From an uncultured Flavobacterium sp. (GTDB taxonomy: Bacteria; Bacteroidota; Bacteroidia; Flavobacteriales; Flavobacteriaceae): DNA of 11,461 nt. Below, piece after piece: positions 1-6,951 of the stretch; the first letter of the stretch is position 1; every line of letters starts with the position of its first letter. Position numbers and translations under genes: made by a program. The notes beneath the pieces are model-generated. The model ran no database searches. It was not told the DNA's origin and was given only the letters and a program-made list of their open reading frames with translations. Where the stretch lies: contig NZ_CAMLIX010000168.1 in assembly GCF_946479975.1 (NCBI RefSeq), positions 1-11,461 on the forward strand, written 5' to 3'.

Positions 1-346
1 AAATTTGGTTCTGATTAACTGCAAAAGAGTAAGCTTCTTTATTATCATTTTTGAAATTATCCTGCAAAACAATCCCATTTTTCTTTGGACTTTCCACTGA
101 AATTTCAATTTTTAATCCTTTAGCAATCTGAATGTATTCTGATAAAAAAACAGCAATCTGCTTTAAATTCTCATCCTTTTTTGGATAAAATATTTTTGAA
201 TCCGAATTAAGAATGAAAGGTTTCCCTTCTACTTCATCTATTTGCTGCGCCAACGGAATTGTACGATAAATGTCCCATTTATTCCCTTGCGCAGAAAGCA
301 TCAAAGCATTTAAAAAAAGAACAAAACAGATTATATTTTTTTTCAT
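1..346 (-). CDS. GH20 beta-N-acetylhexosaminidase, N-terminal part (3' end outside window)
   Basis: This partial gene begins at ATG 346 and stays open for 115 codons to the window edge. Residues 1-19 (MKKNIICFVLFLNALMLSA) form a type I signal peptide. The rest resembles the small alpha/beta domain that precedes the GH20 barrel: IPLAQQIDEVEGKPFILNSD (30-49), KIFYPKKDENLKQIAVFLSE (51-70), GIVLQD (91-96) and KEAYSFAVNQNQI (103-115). This matches the usual pattern of an IPxPQ-like start, an F-x-L strand, a helix, and an E-A/G-Y-S-L/F strand. The catalytic Asp-Glu pair would lie outside the window, so the call rests on the N-terminal domain and on context. GH20 enzymes remove terminal beta-linked GlcNAc or GalNAc, which fits a neighbour that removes alpha-mannose. 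The start lies 20 bases after the GH92 stop with an A-rich leader, indicating the same transcript. Confidence 0.8.
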   Translation of the reverse strand, partial: MKKNIICFVLFLNALMLSAQGNKWDIYRTIPLAQQIDEVEGKPFILNSDSKIFYPKKDENLKQIAVFLSEYIQIAKGLKIEISVESPKKNGIVLQDNFKNDNKEAYSFAVNQNQI

Positions 347-366
347 AATACTATTCTTTTGTGCAA

Positions 367-2607
367 TTAATTGTTTGGAGCTTTGTTTGTCATTTTGAAA
401 ACCAATTCTCCGCCAGATGCAATTTGTTCGTGTTTAAAAAATAAAGAGTTCAAAGTCTTTCCGTTCAAAGTCACAGAATCTACATATTTATTTTCTGGAG
501 CATTATTTATAGTCTTCACAGTCAATTTTTTTCCTTTTTCCAAATTGATTGTAACTTTATCAAACAATGGTCTAGAAATCGTGTAAGTAGGATCTCCGGG
601 CGCAACTTGATAAAAACCAATTGCATTCAAAATATACCATGACGACATTTGTCCGCAATCTTCATTGCCGCTTAAGCCATCAGGGGCATTTCGATATTGC
701 TCTTTCATGATTTTATCGGCCAATTCTTGAGTTTTGAAAGGCTTGTTGATATAATTATAAAAGTAAATAATATGATGGCTTGGCTCATTTCCGTGGGCAT
801 ATTGCCCAATCAAACCTGAAATATCTGCCGATGCATCCGCTCCCTCCAATTTTGCAGTTGTATTAAAAAGAGCGTCTAGATTTTTTTCAAAAGATGGCTT
901 TCCTCCCATCAAATCAATTAATCCGTTTACATCTTGCGGTACAAACCAAGTCCACTGCCAAGCGTTTCCTTCACAATACGGACTGTTCATATGATCTGAA
1001 AACGAAGGATTAAACGGCCCTATAAATTTTCCGTTGCTATCTAAAGCGCGCATGAAACCGGTTTCTTTATCGTAATATTTTTTATAACGTGTGCCACGCT
1101 CTGAAAGCCATTTATAATCTTCCGTTTTTCCCATATCTTTTGCTACTTGAGCCAATGCCCAATCGTTGTAAGCATATTCCAAACCTCTTGAAGTGGCAAA
1201 AATCACATCTTTATCTGCAGGAATAAACCCCATTTCCTGATTGTATTTTTTGCCTTTAGTCATCAGCCATTCCCAGATTGCGGGATGATTTACCTTCACT
1301 CCTGTTGTATCATAAGGTATCGAACGCATCATGGCCTTATAGGCCAATTCTGTATCATAACCTCGTATGTTTTTGGCGTAAGCATCTGCAATTAAAGATG
1401 TAGAATGTGCGCCAATCATTGTTCCTGTATAATTGGCCGCCAAATCCCACATTGGCAACAAACCTCCTTGCTGGTATTTTATCAGAAGCGAATTGATAAA
1501 TTCATTTGTTTTAGAAGGCGTAATCAAATCAATTAAAGGCATTTGCGCTCTATACGTATCCCAAAGCGAGAATACCGTATAATATGTTCCAGAATCTAGC
1601 GTATGAATTTTTAGATCTTGTCCTCTATATCTTTTATCAACATCTGAATACGTTGAAGGATGAATAAAAGCGTGATACAATCCTGTATAGAAAATCGTTT
1701 TCTGTTCTTCGGTTCCGCCTTCAATTTTAATTTTTTCAAGCTGGTTTTTCCAAAGTCCATTTGCTTGCTGTTTCGTTTTATCAAAATCCCAATGCGGAAT
1801 TTCGGCATCTAGATTCTGCAAAGCGCCTCTTTCATCAACCGGAGAAATTCCAACCTTTGCTTTCACTTCCTTCGGGTTTTCAAAATACAGGACAGCTTTG
1901 ATATGATCTGCTTTTAACTTTTTTCCAGAAACATTTTTATTGACCTTGTACAATTCAACTTTAAAAGGCTTGTTGAATTTCGCATGAAAATAGACATAAT
2001 CTCTTTTTGACCAGCCTTCCGTCAATCTCATTCCTCTAATTTCGGTATCGCTGATAATTTCCATAGAAGATTCCAAAACTTTCTGATTGTTCAGGTTATG
2101 ATGCAAATCGATAATAATTCCGGCTTCTTCCGAAGGAAATTTGTATTCGTGAAATCCCGCTCTTGTCGACGCTGTCATAGAAGCTTTTATACCGTTGTCA
2201 AAATTCACCGTATAAAAACCTGCCGAAGCTTTTTCATTTTTATGCAAAAAATTCAACGGATAATATTCTTTTAAACTCCCGTTTTCTAATTGCAGTTTAC
2301 CCGAGAAAGGTGTAAAAAGTACATCGGCAAAATCGGTCATTCCTGTACCGCTCAAATGTCTATGTGAAAATCCTAAAATACTGGTGTCTTCTGTATAATA
2401 ACCGCTGCACGCATCCCAGCCCTGCGTTCTGGTATCTGGACTCAATTGCACCATTCCGAAAGGAACTACTGCTCCAGGAAAAGTATGTCCGTGCCCGCCG
2501 GTACCAATAAACGGATTTACATATTGGGAAACGTCATTTATTTTGTCCATTTTGCCCGATGAAATAAACAAACAGGCTAAGATTAAAATTGGGATTAACT
2601 TTTTCAT
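367..2607 (-). CDS. GH92 family exo-alpha-mannosidase
   Basis: Calcium-dependent inverting exo-alpha-mannosidase family, acting on alpha-linked mannose in N-glycans and yeast-type mannans. The 746 residues are a normal full length. The N-terminal beta domain opens with YVNPFIGTGGHGHTFPGAVV (29-48), followed by PFGMVQLSPDT and GFSHRHLSGTGMTD (79-92). The (alpha/alpha)6 part carries SLWDTYRAQMPL (347-358), LEYAYNDW (476-483), YCEGNAWQWTWFVPQD (544-559), AHGNEPSHH (604-612) and GNEDCGQMSSWYILNAIGFY (647-666). By family pattern Glu546 is the likely general acid, and the acidic pair at 649-650 lies where the catalytic base is expected. An export signal precedes residue 20. Cys12 sits in an ILAC string, but the hydrophobic run before it is very short for a lipoprotein, so a type I signal and a periplasmic location are more likely. 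Linkage preference (1,2, 1,3 or 1,6) is not readable. A 20-base gap leads to the GH20 gene. Confidence 0.96.
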   Translation of the reverse strand: MKKLIPILILACLFISSGKMDKINDVSQYVNPFIGTGGHGHTFPGAVVPFGMVQLSPDTRTQGWDACSGYYTEDTSILGFSHRHLSGTGMTDFADVLFTPFSGKLQLENGSLKEYYPLNFLHKNEKASAGFYTVNFDNGIKASMTASTRAGFHEYKFPSEEAGIIIDLHHNLNNQKVLESSMEIISDTEIRGMRLTEGWSKRDYVYFHAKFNKPFKVELYKVNKNVSGKKLKADHIKAVLYFENPKEVKAKVGISPVDERGALQNLDAEIPHWDFDKTKQQANGLWKNQLEKIKIEGGTEEQKTIFYTGLYHAFIHPSTYSDVDKRYRGQDLKIHTLDSGTYYTVFSLWDTYRAQMPLIDLITPSKTNEFINSLLIKYQQGGLLPMWDLAANYTGTMIGAHSTSLIADAYAKNIRGYDTELAYKAMMRSIPYDTTGVKVNHPAIWEWLMTKGKKYNQEMGFIPADKDVIFATSRGLEYAYNDWALAQVAKDMGKTEDYKWLSERGTRYKKYYDKETGFMRALDSNGKFIGPFNPSFSDHMNSPYCEGNAWQWTWFVPQDVNGLIDLMGGKPSFEKNLDALFNTTAKLEGADASADISGLIGQYAHGNEPSHHIIYFYNYINKPFKTQELADKIMKEQYRNAPDGLSGNEDCGQMSSWYILNAIGFYQVAPGDPTYTISRPLFDKVTINLEKGKKLTVKTINNAPENKYVDSVTLNGKTLNSLFFKHEQIASGGELVFKMTNKAPNN

Positions 2608-2609
2608 TA
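2605..2609 (-). other. TAATG stop/start overlap coupling two genes
   Basis: The TAA stop of the L,D-transpeptidase-like gene (2609-2607) shares its last A with the ATG of the GH92 gene (2607-2605). The shared base makes translational coupling of the two proteins likely. It also supports the GH92 start, because the next residues (KKLIPILILACLF) form an export signal. Confidence 0.85.
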
Positions 2610-3836
2610 TAATTTTGTATTTATGCTTTTTTCAAACTTTATCCAATCTGATTCTTGCAGTTCCAGAATATAGGCGTAACCTTTTTCAGTATTGGATTTT
2701 TGCCAAAGATCAATTAATTTTTGCTGATCGCTTTGGACTAAATTACCGTTTTCATTCCAAATTTCTTTGGCACACAAACAGCCCATTGAAGGCGTTTGTC
2801 CGTAGAAAATCTGGTTTTTGTATAACTCTTGATCTATGGTTGTTCCATGAAAATGAATTTCGCCTCTTCCTGCTTTTCCCGCCCAAAAAGTCTGCTGAAT
2901 ACTTAAGTTTGAATGTAATTTCTTTGGAAAAAATTTCAAATAATCTTCCAAAAGAAAATCCTTCTTATCATTATTGTAATAAACCGAAGCGTCACATTCA
3001 AAAGGCAAAAACGTAACAAAACTCAAAGTCGGTCCTATAAAAACATTTTCTGATTTAGCGAGACTTTCAATTTTAAACAAACCTGTCGGCGTATTGCCGT
3101 TTGTAATGTACATTGGCAAATTAGTAGCGCTTCTGGCCAATTGATCTACCAAAATAACTTTTCCATTTTCTTTTTCTAAGAAACCATTTTTATTCTGAAC
3201 AAAAGCTTTTCCTGGCAATTCTCTGTTTGTATGTTGAATGGAGTATAAAAATTTCTCTTTTTTAGCAGCATTAAACTTTACCAACTCAATCAAATCAGCA
3301 ATTGAAATTGGTTTGTAATCTGATTTCAATTCATTTCGAAGAGCCTGCATTACAGCGCTATTATCATTTGTAAACTTCGTTTGCAAAAACTTCTTTACCT
3401 CTATATTATTTTGTGCTAAGTAATGTATTGATGTTGCAAAGATTGAAACGTTCTCCGCTTCATTTTCTGCAATATCAGTCATTTCTAAAACAAATTCAGT
3501 TGGAAAACAAGCAAATACCGATTCAAAGACTTTCTTTACATCACGTTTTGATAACAGTTCATAGTCTGACAATGCCTTTTTTAGGACTTTAAAATTCTGT
3601 TCTGAATTATCTATCACAAAAGCGGTTGCCCACGCATAGCTGTTCCAGTTTATGTTTTTATTGAAATTTAAATAAGCAATCGCTTCCTGATTGATTATGG
3701 AATCCTTCAGTTTTATCAGCAGTTTTTCTCTAGATTCTTTTTTGGCAAAAGCAAAAGATTGATCTTGGGCAAAACCAGTCAAGCTCATTAAGAAAATGAG
3801 TGCAAAAAATAATATGGTATTTTTTTTCTGGCGCAT
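2607..3836 (-). CDS. Exported L,D-transpeptidase (YkuD)-fold protein with variant active-site motif
   Basis: Predicted periplasmic protein of 409 residues. Residues 1-23 (ending LTGFA) form a signal peptide with no lipobox cysteine. Residues about 30-205 look largely helical and match nothing I recognise. The catalytic-type domain covers about 215-395: it contains VILVDQLARSATNLPMYITN, then GNTPTGLFKI (247-256), which resembles the PxGxF strand of YkuD domains, HFHGTT (328-333) and SMGCLC (350-355). His330 and Cys353 are the likely catalytic pair. YkuD enzymes cross-link peptidoglycan peptides through meso-diaminopimelate or attach protein to them. The usual arginine two residues after the cysteine is Cys355 here, so activity or substrate may differ. 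The stop overlaps the GH92 start by one base (TAATG), implying translational coupling. It could be an active transpeptidase, a carboxypeptidase-type variant or an inactive relative; I cannot tell which. Confidence 0.8.
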   Translation of the reverse strand: MRQKKNTILFFALIFLMSLTGFAQDQSFAFAKKESREKLLIKLKDSIINQEAIAYLNFNKNINWNSYAWATAFVIDNSEQNFKVLKKALSDYELLSKRDVKKVFESVFACFPTEFVLEMTDIAENEAENVSIFATSIHYLAQNNIEVKKFLQTKFTNDNSAVMQALRNELKSDYKPISIADLIELVKFNAAKKEKFLYSIQHTNRELPGKAFVQNKNGFLEKENGKVILVDQLARSATNLPMYITNGNTPTGLFKIESLAKSENVFIGPTLSFVTFLPFECDASVYYNNDKKDFLLEDYLKFFPKKLHSNLSIQQTFWAGKAGRGEIHFHGTTIDQELYKNQIFYGQTPSMGCLCAKEIWNENGNLVQSDQQKLIDLWQKSNTEKGYAYILELQESDWIKFEKSINTKL

Positions 3837-3872
3837 ATCGGAATTTTTCTCTGCTTGATTTTTATGTAAATA

Positions 3873-3901
3873 CTACTGCCAGAAATGGATTTTGGCAGTA
3901 G
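3873..3901 (-). terminator. 9-bp hairpin after the GHL10 gene, possible terminator
   Basis: In the minus-strand sense, CTACTGCCA (3901-3893) pairs exactly with TGGCAGTAG (3881-3873) around an 11-base loop, starting 11 bases after the GHL10 stop. It is followed by TATTTACAT, a poor U-tract. Read on the plus strand, the same stem is followed by CATTTTTTAAATT, a better intrinsic terminator, so it may act in both directions or mainly against antisense transcription. It occupies part of the largest gap in the window (76 bases) and may end or reduce the surface-gene transcript before the L,D-transpeptidase-like gene. I saw no strict TAnnTTTG-type promoter element downstream of it. Confidence 0.6.
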
Positions 3902-3912
3902 CATTTTTTAAA

Positions 3913-5043
3913 TTATTTTGTAGCGTATTTGGTAGTAAAATATTCAGAGTTGTATTTTAGTCCTTCAAAAAAGAAGAATATTTCTCCGTTTACATAATTG
4001 TTTCTGTTCTCGTTCACCATTTGCTCTACAAACTGATTACTAGCATTGTACGTTCCAGATTGAATCAAAACTCCAGCAAACAATTTTGAACGGTCTGCGC
4101 TATTCTTAACATACGAGACTTGTGCTTTTAATGTTTGTGAATAGGCTGCAAAATCATAACGATAAATCTGCGGAATTACATAATCGCAATATTTTTTATC
4201 CAACCAAGTTGGCCAATCCTGTAAATAATTATCCTTTGCCCACGGATGCACACTTGGCGCCATTGAGACAATTACAGTAGGTTTTGCGGCTTTTACAGCT
4301 TTGTATAAATCGCCTAAAAATTCTGTCAACTTATTCGCTCTCCAATCTTGCCATGCTGCATCTTTTTCATTTGTTGGCGGATTAACTCCTTTTTCTGTTT
4401 TATAAAGCTGTACAGTATAGTCGTCATATCCACCAGCAATTGGCATTGCCGGAAGCCTGTCGTCACCTTGAATTCCGTCGACATCGTATTTTTTTACCAC
4501 TTCCAAAATCAATGATTTCATAAAATTCTGAACATCCGGATTTATTCCGTTCATCCATTCAAAACCATTTGACGAAACCAGTAAGTTTTTAGAAGCATCT
4601 TTAGCAGCCCATTGTGGATATTTTTTCAAAATCACGCCGCCTTGCTGTCCATTTGAAGCTGCAAAGCCATATTCAAACCAAGCATGAACTTTTATCTTTT
4701 CTTTATGCGCTTCGGTAATCATTTCCAGCAATGGATCCCTTCCTTCATAGCCTTCCATGATTGAAATACCGAATTCCTTATTCATGATTTCACTTGGATA
4801 AAGCGTTCTTCCTTTGTTCCAAACCACCACATAAATATCTGTAATGTTTGATTTTTTGCAGGTCTGTACCGTTTCTTTGATTGCATTTAACGAACCCAAA
4901 GCCGTCGAAGCCACGTTGGTAACCCAAACACCTTTCATGGCCTTTCCTGTTTGAACTGGATTGTTTGGATAAACTCTTGGCGGTTCTTCGCTATTGCACG
5001 CAAAAAATAATACGGCAAGAGATAAGATTAATAACTTTTTCAT
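3913..5043 (-). CDS. GHL10-family (glycosylhydrolase family 10-like, DUF187/YddW-like) lipoprotein
   Basis: Predicted glycosidase of 376 residues with a TIM-barrel-type GHL10 domain covering roughly 37-365. The N-terminus is a lipoprotein signal (FFAC, Cys16, then NSEEPP), so it is membrane-anchored and possibly surface-exposed. Family-like segments are MKGVWVTNVAST (36-47), ITDIYVVVWNKGRTLYPSEI (67-86), KVHAWFEYGF (118-127), NPDVQNFMKSLILEVVKKYD (168-187), VDGIQGDDRLPAMP (188-201), VSMAPSVHPW (259-268) and DYVIPQIYRYD (287-297). Glu124 and the Asp194-Asp195 pair are the obvious acidic candidates for catalysis. The best-known relative is E. coli DigH/YddW, which cleaves denuded peptidoglycan strands; the substrate here is unknown. 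In this locus it could be the surface endo-acting enzyme that supplies fragments to SusC/SusD (inferred). It lies between two hairpins, and its leader AAAAACAACAAAAATG is A-rich with no clear Shine-Dalgarno sequence. Confidence 0.85.
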   Translation of the reverse strand: MKKLLILSLAVLFFACNSEEPPRVYPNNPVQTGKAMKGVWVTNVASTALGSLNAIKETVQTCKKSNITDIYVVVWNKGRTLYPSEIMNKEFGISIMEGYEGRDPLLEMITEAHKEKIKVHAWFEYGFAASNGQQGGVILKKYPQWAAKDASKNLLVSSNGFEWMNGINPDVQNFMKSLILEVVKKYDVDGIQGDDRLPAMPIAGGYDDYTVQLYKTEKGVNPPTNEKDAAWQDWRANKLTEFLGDLYKAVKAAKPTVIVSMAPSVHPWAKDNYLQDWPTWLDKKYCDYVIPQIYRYDFAAYSQTLKAQVSYVKNSADRSKLFAGVLIQSGTYNASNQFVEQMVNENRNNYVNGEIFFFFEGLKYNSEYFTTKYATK

Positions 5044-5059
5044 TTTTGTTGTTTTTAAA

Positions 5060-5089
5060 GGAGATTTTCTTTGAAAAAAGAAAATCTCC
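5060..5089 (-). terminator. Intergenic 13-bp perfect hairpin, probable attenuator or mRNA 3'-end stabiliser
   Basis: In the minus-strand transcript, GGAGATTTTCTTT (5089-5077) pairs perfectly with AAAGAAAATCTCC (5072-5060) across a TTTC loop. It begins seven bases after the stop of the repeat-containing lipoprotein gene and ends 16 bases before the start codon of the GHL10 gene. Only three U follow the stem before A residues, so it is a weak intrinsic terminator. Partial termination, or protection of the upstream mRNA from 3' decay, would leave SusC, SusD and the binding protein more abundant than downstream enzymes. The hairpin is seen directly; its function is inferred. Confidence 0.7.
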
Positions 5090-5096
5090 CGAATCT

Positions 5097-6923
5097 TTAT
5101 TGTTCTAATTTGTAAACTGCTAGTTTATCGTTTGTTCCATAATACAATACGTGCAATTTGCCGTTTATTACTGCAAAGTCAGCATCTACAGTATTATTAG
5201 CATTCGAAACTGCAGCTCCAGTAACTTCTAAAATTGGGCTTTCAAGAGCAGCTGTACTTGCTGTAGTGTAATCTACTAATCTGAAAACGTGTTTACCGCC
5301 CACAAATGCAACATAAGCGATGTATTTTCTTCCTTTGTAAACAATTGTTTTGCAATCTGTTGTTACAGAACCAGAAGTTGTTTTAAAAGTTTCAGAGAAA
5401 GAACCACTCATCAGATTGATGCCGCTATATGCTGTTCCAGTTGAAGCTCCAACAAATCCTGTATCGTCAGGCTGCACACTGTAGTAGAAACCAGTTCCTG
5501 AGTAAGGGAATGATTGCTGTGTTGGTGTTGGGTTCAAAACTCCATTAACTACTTTCCAGATCAATACATTTGTTTTTTGTGCCAAAGGAACTGTAATTGT
5601 AGCATTTCCATCCAATGATCCAGAGATGCTGATGCCAGCACTTCTTGGCGCAAATGTTAAGCCTAAACTATTTTGAGAATACGTAATATAGTTCGTTGGC
5701 GCTGCATCTGAAATAGAATTCCATTTGATGATTGACAATGTAGTTGCTGCTCCAGCACCAGCTCCAAGCTGAACACCAAGGATTTTTCCGTTGTCATCTG
5801 TAGCCAGTTTTCTGATACCAGTAACAGCTCCACCGTCAAAGTTTGTTCCTGTTTTCGCAAGTCCGTTTAAGTAAGTTCCCGATAAACTGTAAGCATTGAT
5901 ACCCAAAACTGCAGTTTGCCCAGCATTCATTGCATTTGTTGCAATTACGATATTGTTTCCACTGAATCCTGCAGATGAACCTGCATTTGCAGCAAAACCA
6001 AAATCAGCATGAGATTTTTCCAAGATTGGATTTGATTTAATCAAAGGATTCTTCACTGTGAATTCGCGTTCAATTCCGTCAGTTCCCGTTATTTTCACTT
6101 TAAATCCAGCTAATGTATTCACATTTGTTCCTTTGAAAGCAGGATCAATTGTATTTCCAAAAGAAGCATTAATAACAACTGTTGCATCTGAGAAATTAGT
6201 CAAATAAGGAACAACAGGCTGTACAATATTTTTAGCCGCATCAACGACGATAACTTCAGAAGTTACATCTCCATTGATTACCATACTATTGATTTTTGCA
6301 GGACCTACAGCTTCAGAAGTAAATACTACGTCGTATTTATAAACTGTTACACCGTCAACTCCTAAAACTTCTAAGCTAAAAGGAGCTTTGCTTGGCAGAT
6401 TAAAACTATAATCTTTTGTAGTTCCGTTTACATAATTTTTCAATGTACCATTTGAGAAATCATAAGTAACAGCCAAATTAGTAATGTCTGTTCCAACTGG
6501 AACCTGAACAATTATAGAGGTTTTTCCAAAGAAGATTTTATCTTTTGCAATTGGAAGTCCTACAACACTTAGATTTGTCAATTTTGGAGGTGACTGCACA
6601 ATAAGCTTCCAAACACTGCTTTCACCATCTTGGCCAGAAATAGAAACATCTACTGGTTTAGTCAAATCACGATTGACATTGTTTTCTGGACTTACAACAG
6701 TACCATTAGCTACTAATATTTCTGTTTTAACCTCTTTAAGATTAGTCCCCGCTGGCAAAACAACCTTTGCCTCGTTCGCATCATTGTCAGCAATGTTATA
6801 TAAAACATTATTCAATTTAACCGCTACAATCTTGGCCGATTGATAGCTGCGTTCGTCTTTAAAGCTATCGTCGCACGAGGACAACAGCACAAGACTCATA
6901 AGGAAACAAAATATTTTTTTCAT
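5097..6923 (-). CDS. PUL lipoprotein with three Ig-like repeats and propeller-like C-terminus; putative surface glycan-binding protein
   Basis: The 608-residue product starts with a lipoprotein signal (lipobox LSSC, Cys17) followed by DDSFKDE, an acidic stretch that fits surface export. Residues 29-109, 113-202 and 209-291 look like three diverged copies of one beta-rich unit. Each opens with a short strand (VAVKLNNV, LTNLSVVGL, INSMVING), has a VVLPAGTNLKEV- or VQVPVGTDITNL-like turn, and ends in a GxDG...Y/W/F strand (GQDGESSVWKLIV, GVDGVTVYKYDVV, GTDGIEREFTV). Residues 300-608 contain repeated short strands and Gly/Ser/Thr-rich turns that resemble a beta-propeller, including KTIVYKGRKYIAYVAFVGG and NGKLHVLYYGTNDKLAVYKL. 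I see no catalytic motif. The architecture recalls the DUF5018 and DUF4623 lipoproteins encoded next to susCD genes, but that match is from memory. Its place directly after SusD suggests a surface glycan-binding role (inferred). A strong hairpin follows the stop. Confidence 0.78.
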   Translation of the reverse strand: MKKIFCFLMSLVLLSSCDDSFKDERSYQSAKIVAVKLNNVLYNIADNDANEAKVVLPAGTNLKEVKTEILVANGTVVSPENNVNRDLTKPVDVSISGQDGESSVWKLIVQSPPKLTNLSVVGLPIAKDKIFFGKTSIIVQVPVGTDITNLAVTYDFSNGTLKNYVNGTTKDYSFNLPSKAPFSLEVLGVDGVTVYKYDVVFTSEAVGPAKINSMVINGDVTSEVIVVDAAKNIVQPVVPYLTNFSDATVVINASFGNTIDPAFKGTNVNTLAGFKVKITGTDGIEREFTVKNPLIKSNPILEKSHADFGFAANAGSSAGFSGNNIVIATNAMNAGQTAVLGINAYSLSGTYLNGLAKTGTNFDGGAVTGIRKLATDDNGKILGVQLGAGAGAATTLSIIKWNSISDAAPTNYITYSQNSLGLTFAPRSAGISISGSLDGNATITVPLAQKTNVLIWKVVNGVLNPTPTQQSFPYSGTGFYYSVQPDDTGFVGASTGTAYSGINLMSGSFSETFKTTSGSVTTDCKTIVYKGRKYIAYVAFVGGKHVFRLVDYTTASTAALESPILEVTGAAVSNANNTVDADFAVINGKLHVLYYGTNDKLAVYKLEQ

Positions 6924-6951
6924 TTTCTATCTTTATCTTTTTAATTAACAA

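Noticed and set aside
371..586. Short open frames antisense to or inside GH92, SusD and SusC (for example 371-586, 8362-8634, 9578-9778 and 10719-10955).
   Set aside because: All lie wholly within recognised coding sequence in another frame or strand and show no family motif, so they are not annotated.
2568..2607. Reading GH92 as a lipoprotein from its ILAC string at Cys12.
   Set aside because: Only 11 residues precede the cysteine, shorter than usual lipoprotein signals, and no acidic export stretch follows it. A type I signal fits better, though not with certainty.
2543..3016. A 157-codon plus-strand open frame antisense to the L,D-transpeptidase-like gene and the start of GH92.
   Set aside because: It overlaps two well-supported minus-strand genes, its product resembles no family, and it has no leader or partner genes. 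It is a shadow frame in AT-rich coding DNA.
3837..3872. Possible internal promoter upstream of the L,D-transpeptidase-like gene.
   Set aside because: I looked for the Bacteroidota TTG / TAnnTTTG pair on the minus strand and found only loose partial matches such as TAGTATTTAC, which are not enough to call a promoter.
6941..6948. TTAATTAA palindrome before the binding-protein gene.
   Set aside because: An eight-base AT palindrome is expected by chance in such AT-rich gaps and has no adjoining promoter-like element.
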